Shown one piece after another: positions 27,101 to 36,094 of a stretch of DNA of 64,000 nt; within the stretch, counting starts at the first letter, position 1, and each line of letters begins with the position of its first letter. The position numbers and the translations under genes are program-made. Where the stretch lies: positions 5,605,426 to 5,669,425 of the forward strand of contig NC_079894.1 of the NCBI RefSeq assembly GCF_024868665.1, written 5' to 3'. The notes beneath the pieces were generated by a model, which saw only the letters and a program-made list of their open reading frames with translations, searched no databases and had not been told where the DNA came from. The stretch comes from Triplophysa rosa (lineage: Eukaryota; Chordata; Actinopteri; Cypriniformes; Nemacheilidae).

Positions 27101-30031
27101 TTTGCAGTGGGTCTGTGAATAACGCGACTCAGCGCTGCCCTCTGACAGTCTGGTAGTGCACACATACTCATTTGTACTGCGCATGTGTCGAAATCGGACG
27201 TCCGCGCTTAATCCGTGATGAGTATGCTCAAGAAGCTGTGCAGACGCGTTGAAAAGTCAAGTATACCCGTGGCTTTAGTCTCTTTATTACTATGTGTAGT
27301 TGCACATTTGAAAGAAAATGCAAATTTCAAAAGATTTATCCATGGATTTTGACTATTTTGTCTTTCTGTAAACTGTAAACTATTGACTGTTGTTTTGGCT
27401 CGCTGAGTGCTTTTAAATGTGGTTTTGAACTTACCCAGCAAACACATAATGTTAGTTTTTGGTTTCCCAGTACGTTCTGGAAACATTCTATTTCTGTAAA
27501 GAAAACGTTCCTGGATAACCAAAAACTAACGTTCCTGTAACTTTCTGGGAACCAAAAATTGTTAAAGTAGTTCACTTTAAAATTTCATGATAATTAACTG
27601 AACGGCATGTCGTACAAGCCGCCCGTCTGTTAATTTCTTTTGTTGAAAACAAACTGAAGCTTTTGGGGAACACTTTCCAGCGTTCTTAAATGCACTTAAA
27701 CGCGGTGGGCTGTTGGCTAAGGTCCAAATTTCAGTTTCATTGCAGCTTCAAAAGGCTCTACATGACAATAACTGAATAAGGGTGTTGTCTAGCAAAACGA
27801 TCAGTCATTTCCCAAGAAAATTTACTTTTTAAACATAAATATATGGCTTGCACTGCCTCCATGTTGCTCGTCCATGACTTCACGTACTACGTAATCACGT
27901 TGGAAGACGGAAGTTCCGACCCAGTGTTTAGAAAGAAAATGTTGAATGACACGTTATGTCTTTGTGCAAGACTATTGTTTAAAATGGTCAGTTCGTGTGC
28001 AAATCAGGGATGTTTAAATCTTTTTAAATCTACGTCACGCTTTCTTGGAAAATTGTTTCGCTAGAAAACACCATTATTTATCGGCGGGTGTCGTGTAGAG
28101 TCTTTTGAAGCTGCAATGAAACTGAAATTTAGACCTTACCCAACAGCCCCCCGTTGAAGTCCATTATATGGAGAAGAACCCTGGAAAGCATTCCTAATAA
28201 GCCTCAATTTGTTTTCGACACAAGAAATAAACACATGGATGGCTTGTATATGTCGTTGAGTTAATTATCATTAAATCTTAATTTTAAAGTACTATTCCTT
28301 TAACTGGGCTAGTGCAGAGCACTTTAGATAAAGAAGCTGTATTTGCCAAAGTTTGCTCAGTTCATGTAATAGTATTTTATTATTAAAACAGTTTAGCATG
28401 CATCATAAATGTCCAGCGTTATCTTAAAATTCAGGCTCCAATTTTTGCTTTATTTAAAACAGCTATACATCACTGAAAAGTTTTTAAGATTTAGGGAAAC
28501 CCATCGAAGTCACATGCAGTTTCTGCGAACACAACGTCACATGAATGGCTTTTCCTACCGATTTGCTGAAGAGGGCCTTGTGTCATGATAAAGTAAATGC
28601 ATATGAATCTATTTAAAGAAGGAGACAAATAGGGCATTATGATGTTTTCTTTTAAGATGGGTTACACTGATCTCTGAACTTCTTTTCCCCAATCCAGAAA
28701 CTAAGTGTACCTGATGGCTTCTCTGTGACCAGCCCGGACAAACGCGGTTGGTTTATACACCCACTGGGATCCGATGGTCAATTTCCCATCTGGATGATGG
28801 CCGCCAGCATTCTACCTGCCCTGCTGGTCTACATCCTTATTTTCATGGAAACTCAGATCACCACGTGAGTCACAGCCTACTCTTCTCAAACTGACCTCTG
28901 TAAAATTAAAATACAGTGTTCTCACCTACATTATATTACATCTCTGTTTTTATGTTGACAGTCTTATTGTGAGTCAGAAGGAGAGGATGCTGGTTAAGGG
29001 TTCAGGGTTTCATTTGGATCTTCTGATCATCGTGACCGCGGGTGGGATTTCAGCCTTGTTTGGACTGCCGTGGCTGACCGGTGCCACTGTACGTTCAGTA
29101 ACCCACGCAAATAGCCTTACGGTCATGAGCAAAGCTGTCGCCCCCGGTGACAAACCGCGCATCCAGGAGGTGAAAGAGCAGAGAGTAACGGGATTTCTGG
29201 TGGCTCTTTTTGTTGGTGGGTGACTTACTTTCACGACTTATCATTTGTAACAGTCAAGATGCGCTAACATTTTTAAACTTATGATGATCTGCAGGCCTCT
29301 CCATTGTGATCGGAGACCTTTTGCGGCAAATTCCTATCGCTGTGCTGTTCGGCATATTCCTCTATATGGGAGTGATGTCTCTTAATGGGATCCAAGTGTC
29401 AGAACGCATGATGATGCTATTTATGCCTCCTAAGTACCACCCCGATCACACTTATGTCCGCAAGGTGTGTCACCTACAAGATATCTTGACCTCCATACTA
29501 GCCAAGAACAATATTCTTATTGGATATATAATATTCTTGGATGACACAAGTTCTCAAGCAATTTCAGTCTGAATTTATCTCAGTGTCAGTGACCTACGTA
29601 TCTATTTCAGGTGCGAACTCTACGCATGCACCTGTTCACATGCTTCCAGCTGGTGTGTCTGGCTGTGCTGTGGACTGTCATGTCGACCGCAGCGTCATTA
29701 GCATTCCCATTTTTCCTTCTCCTCACTGTTCCATTCAGGAGGTTCCTGTTACCCCGAATATTTACTCAACGTGAGATACAATGGGTGAGTTTTTTTGGAT
29801 GCGTCTTCAGAGGAAGTAATCTTGTTCATGCTATTTGTAGATACAAAGAGGTTTAAGAAGTTTACAATTCACTACAATATAAGACTGTGACTTTCTTTAC
29901 ACATCGATATTATTTTGTCTTTAACATCGTTTATTGCGTTTATGTGACAGCTTGATGCAGATGAAGCGGAGCCGTCATTTGATGAGAGGGAAGGCCAAGA
30001 TGAATATACAGAGATGCACATGCCAGTATGA
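12137..30031 (+). CDS. slc4a2: SLC4A2 / AE2, sodium-independent chloride/bicarbonate exchanger (complete, 22 coding exons)
   Basis: Exons: 12137-12196, 17013-17169, 18148-18401, 18560-18696, 18773-18996, 20585-20724, 21545-21725, 23047-23182, 23287-23476, 23873-23966, 24055-24239, 24324-24540, 24674-24877, 25700-25848, 25930-26124, 26204-26416, 26542-26631, 28698-28864, 28962-29215, 29295-29464, 29611-29784, 29951-30031. All join in phase: 1,223 residues (human AE2 1,241). The cytoplasmic domain carries [28 protein letters not shown] and the AE2 pH-sensing motif [12 protein letters not shown] (342-353). The membrane domain (about 700-1200) holds the stilbene-site pattern KLGK (838-841), two NDT sequons (N857, N865) in the third outer loop, and the ion-path glutamate of METQITT (E993). 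The tail ends [10 protein letters not shown]. It exchanges chloride for bicarbonate in plasma membranes to lower cell pH. The long N-terminus and PTMAFVRL separate it from AE1 and AE3. The first exon (20 residues) is least certain; exon 8's start could be off by one base. Confidence 0.95.
12320..12400. repeat. dispersed repeat fragment
   Basis: Contains TCACAATGTGCATTGTTCCAAAGCAGCTTTACAGG, split here by region: the ATGTGCATTGTTCCAAAG core is familiar from many cyprinid loci. Lies in slc4a2 intron 1. Family unassigned. Confidence 0.4.
12490..12755. mobile_element. Angel-type fold-back MITE, copy 5
   Basis: The left arm carries the consensus AACCTGTATGACTTTC and GAACACAAAAGAAGATATTT. The right arm carries CCTTCTTTTGTGTTCCACAG and ends in CCCTTTAA, with TTAA at 12752-12755. 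The left terminus is eroded. In slc4a2 intron 1. Confidence 0.75.
13039..13096 (+). repeat. 3' tail of an L2-like LINE or tailed SINE
   Basis: Contains GTAAGTCGCTTTGGATAAAA followed by GTGTCAGCTAAATGAC and a degenerate TGTAAATT tail, the classic 3' end shared by fish L2-type LINEs and their SINE partners. A shorter related tail sits near 12815-12856. Only the tail is left. Confidence 0.6.
14149..14274. repeat. near-perfect 44-bp inverted repeat (fold-back)
   Basis: Arms 14149-14192 and 14231-14274 (GGATAATCCATGGCTAGCC against its complement) pair with very few mismatches around a 38-bp centre. Inside each arm, GTGCATTAAAGGATTTTAATGCA is itself a palindrome, so the element can form nested hairpins. 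A diverged single copy of the GTGCATTAAA motif lies at about 13992-14015, suggesting one larger MITE from about 13950. Confidence 0.8.
14378..14737. mobile_element. non-autonomous CACTG...CAGTG element
   Basis: Opens CACTGTAAAAA and closes TTTTTACAGTG. Sub-terminal copies of CTGTAAAAACAG and CAGTAAAATT occur throughout. The CACTG end is typical of CACTA/EnSpm-type MITEs in fish. A clean 3-bp target duplication is not evident. In slc4a2 intron 1. Confidence 0.65.
15583..15812. mobile_element. Angel-type fold-back MITE, copy 6 (internally deleted)
   Basis: Has the left block ATTTACTCACCCTTGTGTC and GAACACAAAAGTAGAC, and the right block ATCTTCTTTTGTGTTCCAC and GAGGGTGAATAAAAGATGAC. It is shorter than the roughly 310-bp norm because the arm middle is deleted. 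In slc4a2 intron 1. Confidence 0.7.
17296..17770. mobile_element. GGGTT-rich MITE with internal hairpin
   Basis: Inverted blocks GGGTTCGTCTCTTTTGGAAC (17307 on) and GGTTCAAAAAGAGATGAACC flank a short centre. The outer sequence repeats TTGGGTT / AACCCAA at both ends (near 17380-17420 and 17690-17760). It ends TTTTTTAGAGTGTA. Fills most of the intron after slc4a2 exon 2. Family not certain. Confidence 0.55.
17905..18075. mobile_element. Angel-type fold-back MITE, copy 7 (short form)
   Basis: Only about 170 bp: CTCACCCTCAAGTTGTTCC, then a minimal loop, then GAACAACTTGGGGGTGAG and GGGTGAACTTTAA. Ends about 72 bp before the acceptor of slc4a2 exon 3 at 18148. Confidence 0.75.
19261..19678. mobile_element. 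possible solo LTR or TIR element
   Basis: A block with different base composition begins TGTTACGACGG and ends CCGTCACAACA. The ends are roughly inverted, as in LTRs with TG...CA ends, and it contains TTTATT and AATAAA strings and a CpG-rich middle. No matching target duplication was found at 5 or 8 bp. It lies in slc4a2 intron 5. Confidence 0.3.
20264..20321. repeat. (GT)n(GA)n compound microsatellite
   Basis: A GT/GC-rich run passes into a GA run, within the intron before slc4a2 exon 6. Confidence 0.9.
22098..22498. mobile_element. Angel-type fold-back MITE, copy 8
   Basis: TTAA at 22098-22101 opens TTAAAGGGATAGTTCGCCG. The right end is GGTGAACTATCCCTTTTAA with TTAA at 22495-22498. The arms are long, and the loop carries two ACTACCATAGTAG-like blocks. 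In the slc4a2 intron between exons 7 and 8. Confidence 0.85.
23536..23846. mobile_element. Angel-type fold-back MITE, copy 9
   Basis: Complete: TTAA at 23536-23539, GGGATACTTCACCCAAAAAT, paired arms, then GGAGTATCCCTTTAA with TTAA at 23843-23846. Its right end is only 26 bp before slc4a2 exon 10 (23873), so the polypyrimidine tract follows it directly. Confidence 0.9.
24990..25475. mobile_element. AT-rich MITE related to the copy at 10.3 kb
   Basis: Contains TTGGCTTTACAAGTCATTT and ends GAAGGCAGCTTTTGAGC, both matching the element at 10295-10565. In slc4a2 intron 13. Left border uncertain. Confidence 0.45.
26675..26966. mobile_element. non-autonomous hAT (Charlie-like) element
   Basis: Terminal inverted repeats CAGTGGTTCTCAAACT and AGTTTGAGAACCACTG are perfect. 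Flanks GTTTAGAG (26667-26674) and GTTTAGGG (26967-26974) are an 8-bp target duplication with one change. The GGCCCCC-rich sub-termini fit this hAT group. In slc4a2 intron 17. Confidence 0.9.
27405..27561. repeat. GGGAACCAAAAAC / GTTCTGG minisatellite-like repeat
   Basis: Direct and inverted copies of AACGTTC, GGAACC and CCAAAAACTAA recur over about 150 bp, ending beside the TTAA element at 27562. In slc4a2 intron 17. Confidence 0.5.
27562..28303. mobile_element. TTAA-flanked element with about 210-bp terminal inverted repeats
   Basis: TTAA occurs at 27562-27565 and 28300-28303. The left arm (about 27566-27775) is the reverse complement of the right arm (about 28088-28299): TTTCAGTTTCATTGCAGCTTC near 27730 pairs with GAAGCTGCAATGAAACTGAA near 28108. 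The loop has no transposase frame. It fits a non-autonomous TTAA-targeting transposon with unusually long arms, in slc4a2 intron 17. Confidence 0.8.
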
Positions 30032-31400
30032 CCTCATTCCTCTCTCATTCCTCATCTGACCTGATGTTCTTTTCAGGCAATAGTGTTCGGATGTACTACT
30101 TCAGTCAATTTTGTTTCAGTGAGATTTTTTTTGCTTAATTGATATAGAAATTTATTTATACATGTAAACGGTTATTAAAATGTCACTTGTATCTGTTAGA
30201 AAAGATCTTTATATCACCTGTACTTGTAATATTTTTTTCTGTTTATTTATCAGAGTTGAAATGTTGTTGTGAAATGTACGTGTTGTTGAGGGATAAATGA
30301 ACGTATGATCTCGAGTCAGTTCAAGCTGGAAGCACTTTAAGGGAAATTTAAAATGAAGCCTTTTCTACTGCTTATCAACTTAAGGCAAGGCATAACTTTT
30401 AGAAATGAAAATCTGTACAGAATAACATTAATGCATATACAGTATATATATGTTTCATATTTTTATAACTAAACAAAAATAATACACAGCTTTATACTAT
30501 ATTCAGCTTTGTCAAAAACATATGTAAGCATTGTAACTAGATAACAAAACACAGAGTATACTCTGCAGTTTATTTGAAGAAAAGACTATAATCTTTATTG
30601 TCTCTGAACACTGTCAACACATAGCCAAAAGAGGTCTATGTGTTTATAATACACAAACACTAAGAGAATCATAGATAGTTTCCATAGGTACAATAATACA
30701 TGAAGATACAAATGTGTTTCATATGATTTAAATTTAACCAGTCCACACTTGTGAAATGGAAGACATCTGTTGTTCAATGCACTTGTACTGTATGTTTATT
30801 TTTGTAAAGCATATTTTTTCTGCTATTCCAGAATGAACGTCGATATTCTGAATATTCAAAAATTATTCTCTTTTAAATTTCATGTCAGAAATTGTGCAGG
30901 GCTTCAGGTGGAATCAAGAAATTCAGAATGAGTGTTGATTTGGTATAATATTAAAATCTTTTGTGTGCCTCATTTACATTCCAGTCATCAAAATGATCTA
31001 TTTTTATTAAGAAGAAACAAATAAATACATCTTGTGTGATTTAATCAGCTTTGTGTGCTTAGAAACCCTGCTAAAACTGACAAGGAGTTTCAAATTGTGC
31101 CTTTATTACACTTAAAAGTTTCTTTCAGATACAGTCGTGCTCTCACTGTATAATATATATAACTTAGATAAATAAAGAGTCACCTTTTTGGCACATTAAA
31201 AAGTATTCAACAACAAATATTGTGATTAATATAAAACTGTATATGTAAATGATGTGGACATACAGTATATCTTTATTTTGTCTCTGTAAATATTTTAAGT
31301 GCAGGCCCAAATTTGATTTTATATGTGTTTTGCTTTTCATTTTTCACGTCTGATAGATATAAATTATGAAACCATTATTAAAGTAGATGACAGAAATATA
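30032..31400 (+). other. slc4a2 3' UTR and downstream flank
   Basis: AT-rich sequence follows the slc4a2 stop. Candidate polyadenylation hexamers are ATTAAA at 30174-30179, AATAAA at 31020-31025 and AATAAA at 31171-31176. The 3' end cannot be chosen from sequence alone. No coding signal. Confidence 0.45.
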
Positions 31401-31640
31401 CATTCTCTTATCATTAAATCACGCTGTTGCCATCCCAGATGGATGACTTCCTTTCTTCGGCTGAACACTATTGGAGTTTATAAAATAATATCTTACAAAC
31501 TTTGTAATGCCATTTCATGGGGCCACTAGTTAAAAGCTTCAAAAAACACATCGGTCCATCATAAAAGTAAACCATACAACTCCAGTGGATTGATAAATGT
31601 ATTTTAAAGGGAGACACACATAGCCTACTGTATGACAACT
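31400..31640. repeat. eroded MITE remnant
   Basis: The order of blocks (GATGACTTCC, CGGCTGAACAC, AAGCTTCAAAAAACACAT, CATCATAAAAGTAA, ACTCCAGTGGATT) resembles a common cyprinid MITE whose consensus I recall only approximately. No intact ends. Confidence 0.4.
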
Positions 31641-33960
31641 GAAGAATGTTGTGAAGAACTGAAGAATTGGTGATTTAATTGTGAGAATTTAGCTTAATCA
31701 TGCATGAATGCATGTACGTCCTAATCATCAAACTGAATCTCAAGACGAGAGAATAGCGTTGTCTGCTTAAATGCAGTTTTAAAGTTTGAAATTAATCAAA
31801 ATTAAAATGAATCACAATATCAAAAATTATCATCACAAAAATACAAATCGCTTTAATAAACTTGATCGCTCAGCAGCCTTTAAAACAAGTATCTGTTCCA
31901 CGCAACGGAGAAGCTCTGGTTTCTCTGCAGACACCCGCTTTACTTTTAACAGGCTTCACTTGACCGAGCATTTATGGATTTTTTCCTCAACAAAAACATT
32001 ATAAACAACATGAACATTATGATGATACAAAGACCTAAGTGTCTATATTGTCTTTGTAATATTAAATGCAGTCTGCTTTATTAAGCGGTTTTTCGTTCAA
32101 AAAATCTAAATGATAAAAAGCTTTCTCAGACTTTAAAAAACATTGCCGATTAAGTCATTTTTGAGTTCACATTTTTTTTGTACGTCATATAAATGAAAAA
32201 TGCGCTGCTATAATATCCTGTGCCTTTTATATTGCAGTTGCAAAAATGCCAGCTCATTTTTACTTTAAGACTGCGTTCCGTTATAATTTGTATTGAGGCT
32301 CTGTAAAATTTCATTTGACAGTTCATATTTATCTTCGTAAATTGGCTGAGCTTAATCCTTCTCTCAGAACCTTTCATTCTTTTCGTTCTTATTGTCATTG
32401 TTCTGCATTTACCAATAAATATATAAGTCAAAGGTATTTAAGTCAAATAAATAAAAAACAATATATGCTACATAATAATAACCCAAACAATATAGCCCAT
32501 TTAGCCCTATTTGGCTAAATATAAAAGGAAAGCGGCAATAAAAGCAAACCGCGCTATTGAGAGGGAAATTCCGTCACCTTGACAGCCCTACCTTCACGAT
32601 GAAAAAATCTGCACATGACATTACAGTACATTATCAAGTGTGTATATGTGTGAAGGCGCACTGGGGGACAAATCCTGGGACACATTAGCCCTTCATTTTC
32701 CGAGATCTCTGTATGAAAAGGCTATTAAATAAGCGGCGGTGGCGAATTACGTTTTTACTTTTTTTGGTCAGTACGTCTACCTCGGTGTTGTTTCGTCATG
32801 TGCAGTGTAAATGCAGATATGTGATATGTGTCACTTTTAAAAGATGTAAGCGGGTCGTCAAAAAAATCGCATATAGCCACAAAAACGGAATTGAGCATCA
32901 AGAACGGCAGCGTAAATGCGGCCCTAGTGACATCATGGCAGTGACTACTATGGTCTCTAAGTCTGGTGCCTTTTCATGCAGTTATACTGCCATCTCATGG
33001 CTAATCGATGGTGGTAGCAACAATAATTTGTCTGTGATCATGGAAAGAATCATGGTTCCCTTTATTGCATTGAATGAAAAATCCACAAACATGATGTAAA
33101 TCTGAAATACAATATTAACCATGCATTTACTATCATACGGTTTTACTATTTAGGCCAAAATCCGAAGGACAGACCAATGTCACAAAAATGTAAAAATATC
33201 ATCACATCTACATATTATCTTGATTTAACAAATAAATACAAATTAGTGCAAGACAAGTTTTCTCTGTACAGTCACCTTCACGGTGTGAATGGAGCATGCT
33301 TGCATGGTCAAAGTGAGGGGGTTGAGTCAGTGGAGGCTGTCCCCTCCTTTCCCTGTGCCATTGGTCAGTTTCACATAAAGACATTTCCGACAACGTGACG
33401 ACTGTGTACAATCAGATTGCGTGAGAGTCAATGGAGCACTGGCTCAGTCTGAGAGAAAACAGCTCCTCGATCACAGTCATAGTGGGTTTCAATAGTGGGA
33501 AACAGTCTGCATCGTCTATGCCAACACGTCAAACGTATAACAGCACGATGGAGCCAAACACAACAGACTCTTTTGAGTCACGCTAGGCGAGAATTTGGAT
33601 CCCAGAGGCCGCTGTAGTTGCACCGGGAGCCGAGTGAACGTGACGGTGGGCGCCCAACTATAATCGCTTTAGCACTTGAAGTATGCTGAAGTGTTAGCTA
33701 AGAGTCCCGCTCTTGTGTTTTGTCCAATTAACTACACAGACATAAAAGACGATTCGCGTTTAAATTATAAACTAAAATTAATGTTTTTTTGATGACCTGC
33801 ATGTCGGTAAAAAACACTAGATTTCTCCTGTGGTCCAAGTAATTTAAAGCTGACGGGCAAACTGATTCTCTAAAATGTTTTAAAATTAATACTCATTCAA
33901 GTAATAACTCGAAATTCGAAAATGTGCATTAAACCTAAAAATAAAAATAACTATTTAAGT
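31641..33960. other. intergenic region between slc4a2 and ubtf
   Basis: A 128-codon open frame at 32713-33099 has no recognisable domain, no splice context and unremarkable composition, so it is not called. The sequence becomes less AT-rich towards 33.5 kb on approach to the ubtf promoter. Confidence 0.4.
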
Positions 33961-34192
33961 TTAAGCCTCCGCCTTTTGTCTCCTTTTTTCTCGCATGTTT
34001 TCCCTCGGAGTTCCTCCCCCTGCGGCGCTGGGCGGAGTTTCATACCGAACCAGACGCTCCTTTTGTCGGATTCGTTTCGACCTGACTCCCCGGGGTTTAC
34101 GGCTGAAAAACAGATACTTAAATACAATAAGACCGTTCAACACGAGCACATCGCAAATCGATAGGAACATCCGCGACTGGATTTTGAAAAAG
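33961..34192 (+). promoter_or_regulatory. ubtf: ubtf promoter/noncoding first exon
   Basis: GC- and CpG-richer block (CCCCTGCGGCGCTGGGCGGAG) ending in a strong donor, GAAAAAG|GTGAGT, at 34192/34193. It has the position expected for the noncoding first exon of ubtf, 1.9 kb before the start codon. A further CpG-dense block at 34980-35100 lies in the putative first intron and could be an alternative promoter. The transcription start is unknown. Confidence 0.5.
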
Positions 34193-36094
34193 GTGAGTCG
34201 TTTGATGATTTTTTTGACCCGTTTCGAGCGATTTTCAAATTGCTCGTCCCCGAGTCTTTGTAACATTCATGGCGGCTCTGCAGTGAAGGCTCTGGGGCGA
34301 GGGAATGCACAAGCGCCCGCTCATACCTCTCATTTTAATTCTGATTCGCCAGAACACGGCGTGCTTTCACGTAGATTTGATATGTGATTAAAATGAAACA
34401 TTTAAGATATATATTTATGACGGATTCATTTTAAAATGATATAATGCATTTTGGGATTTTGCCCTAATGCCTGCAAAAATGTCCAAATATGCATGTATAT
34501 ATAATGGAATATATATCAGCTGGCAAGAAGGAGATTGTTGGTATGTATATATTAAGACATAATTTCCCAAATTTCATTGGTGTAAGCAATACTCCACGTA
34601 CTTTCGCCAATTGCTCGCGCACTAGCTTAGGCATTCGTGCCAGCGGAAGCTGCGTGGTGACTCCTGCCGGAATAAAGACGCCATTACTGGGGCTCTAAAC
34701 AGCGTAACGGTCGGTGCGTCACAGAAAACTTATTTTTCTGCTCAATAATTTATTCCGCTAAAGTGGGCTTCACACGGTGTAAGAAAACATTAGCATACTT
34801 TGTTGTCAATGTGATTATTAAAACACATTATGCATTTTTGGAAGTTTACTTTATGCTAGAGTAATTAGCGCAAAACTTTCAAACAAATAAATAAGTAAAT
34901 ACATCATTGTTAAGGTGGGAATTATGTTGCAGAGAGCGTGTTTTTTTTATTTTTATTATGTGTTTTTTGGCCGAATTGACCTTGCGCGCGGGCGGGAATG
35001 ACACTGTAACCGAGAAACCCTGCGCCTGTGCGGGCGCGCAGCTACGCCACAGCGCGAGAGGGACGCGGGCGCGCGGCTTTCCAAACGCACTCGGGTGCAG
35101 CATGCAGTAGACTCGACACGGCGATGCGTTGAATTTTATTGCATATTGTGGGTTTACTGAAATGAGCAAAATGCCAGTCGATTATTACTAGCCAGTGTTT
35201 AAAGACAAGTTACAGTACAGTTTCCTCACTTAAAAAACAAAACCAGATGCAGAACTTGAGGTTGAAGGTAAATGTGATGGTACTATACGTAGTGTTTTAA
35301 ATTCTCAAGCAGATTAAACAAACCTTATTTCAATGCCCCGATTACCGTTGAATGTTAAAAAGCGAAAGAGCAGTAATATTTGTATCCATGAAGTACTCGC
35401 CAATGAATGTGCTGTACTGTCAGCATGTGGAGAACAGGACAGGAGACACGTCGAGGCTCCCGTGGACATATGTCCATTTGCGGTTTTCTCGTCACATCGC
35501 GCTGCGGGTGATTACATAATCCGAAGAAGTCTTCCTCCCCATTCTTCCGAAGCCGATCACCGTCCTTACTTGACTTAAATTTTCTCTCGCATCCTCAAAT
35601 CGCGGGAAGACTTGGGCAGATGCCACGCCGAAATGTCGGTCTTGCGTGTGTGTTACGTTAAAGTAGACAACTATATGTTAACGCAAATAAAGGTTTAATA
35701 ATCGACAAGTATTGTACATTTAGGTTCATGTCGTCCGGTTCACAGCACCGAACCGTTTCGTTCTCCGATGCGCTAGTATGGCAACGGCGTGATGATGCTT
35801 CCCTGCCAAGGTGGATTAGAGGCGGGGCATGGCCACATCTTCCTCTGGGTGGCAGTGATGAGATCCATAAAATATCAGTTATCATATCACAATGAGAGGA
35901 CCATTCATCCAAATTGAATCAGCTCTTTATTTAGCGGTTCTTTTTCCCCTAAATTCACCTTTGTGCTCAGCAGTCCTGCATCATGTGATATGTCTACAGA
36001 CGAATGCGCACTAGCTCTAACATCTTAAATAATCTCCCCATGCAGCCACTTGGCCACTGAAGAGTCGAGTTGGAGTTTACAGACATCTGTCATC

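Noticed and set aside
27843..28064. 73-codon frame in slc4a2 intron 17
   Set aside because: Lies in the loop of the TTAA element and has no transposase similarity that I recognise.
12137..30031. identification of the exchanger as SLC4A1 because it neighbours UBTF
   Set aside because: The long N-terminal domain with [19 protein letters not shown] and QERRRMG blocks and the [12 protein letters not shown] motif is AE2; AE1 is about 900 residues and lacks these N-terminal blocks.
32713..33099. 128-codon open frame between slc4a2 and ubtf
   Set aside because: Starts with a basic/hydrophobic stretch that could mimic a signal peptide, but the rest shows no domain or family resemblance and the surrounding DNA is non-coding in character.
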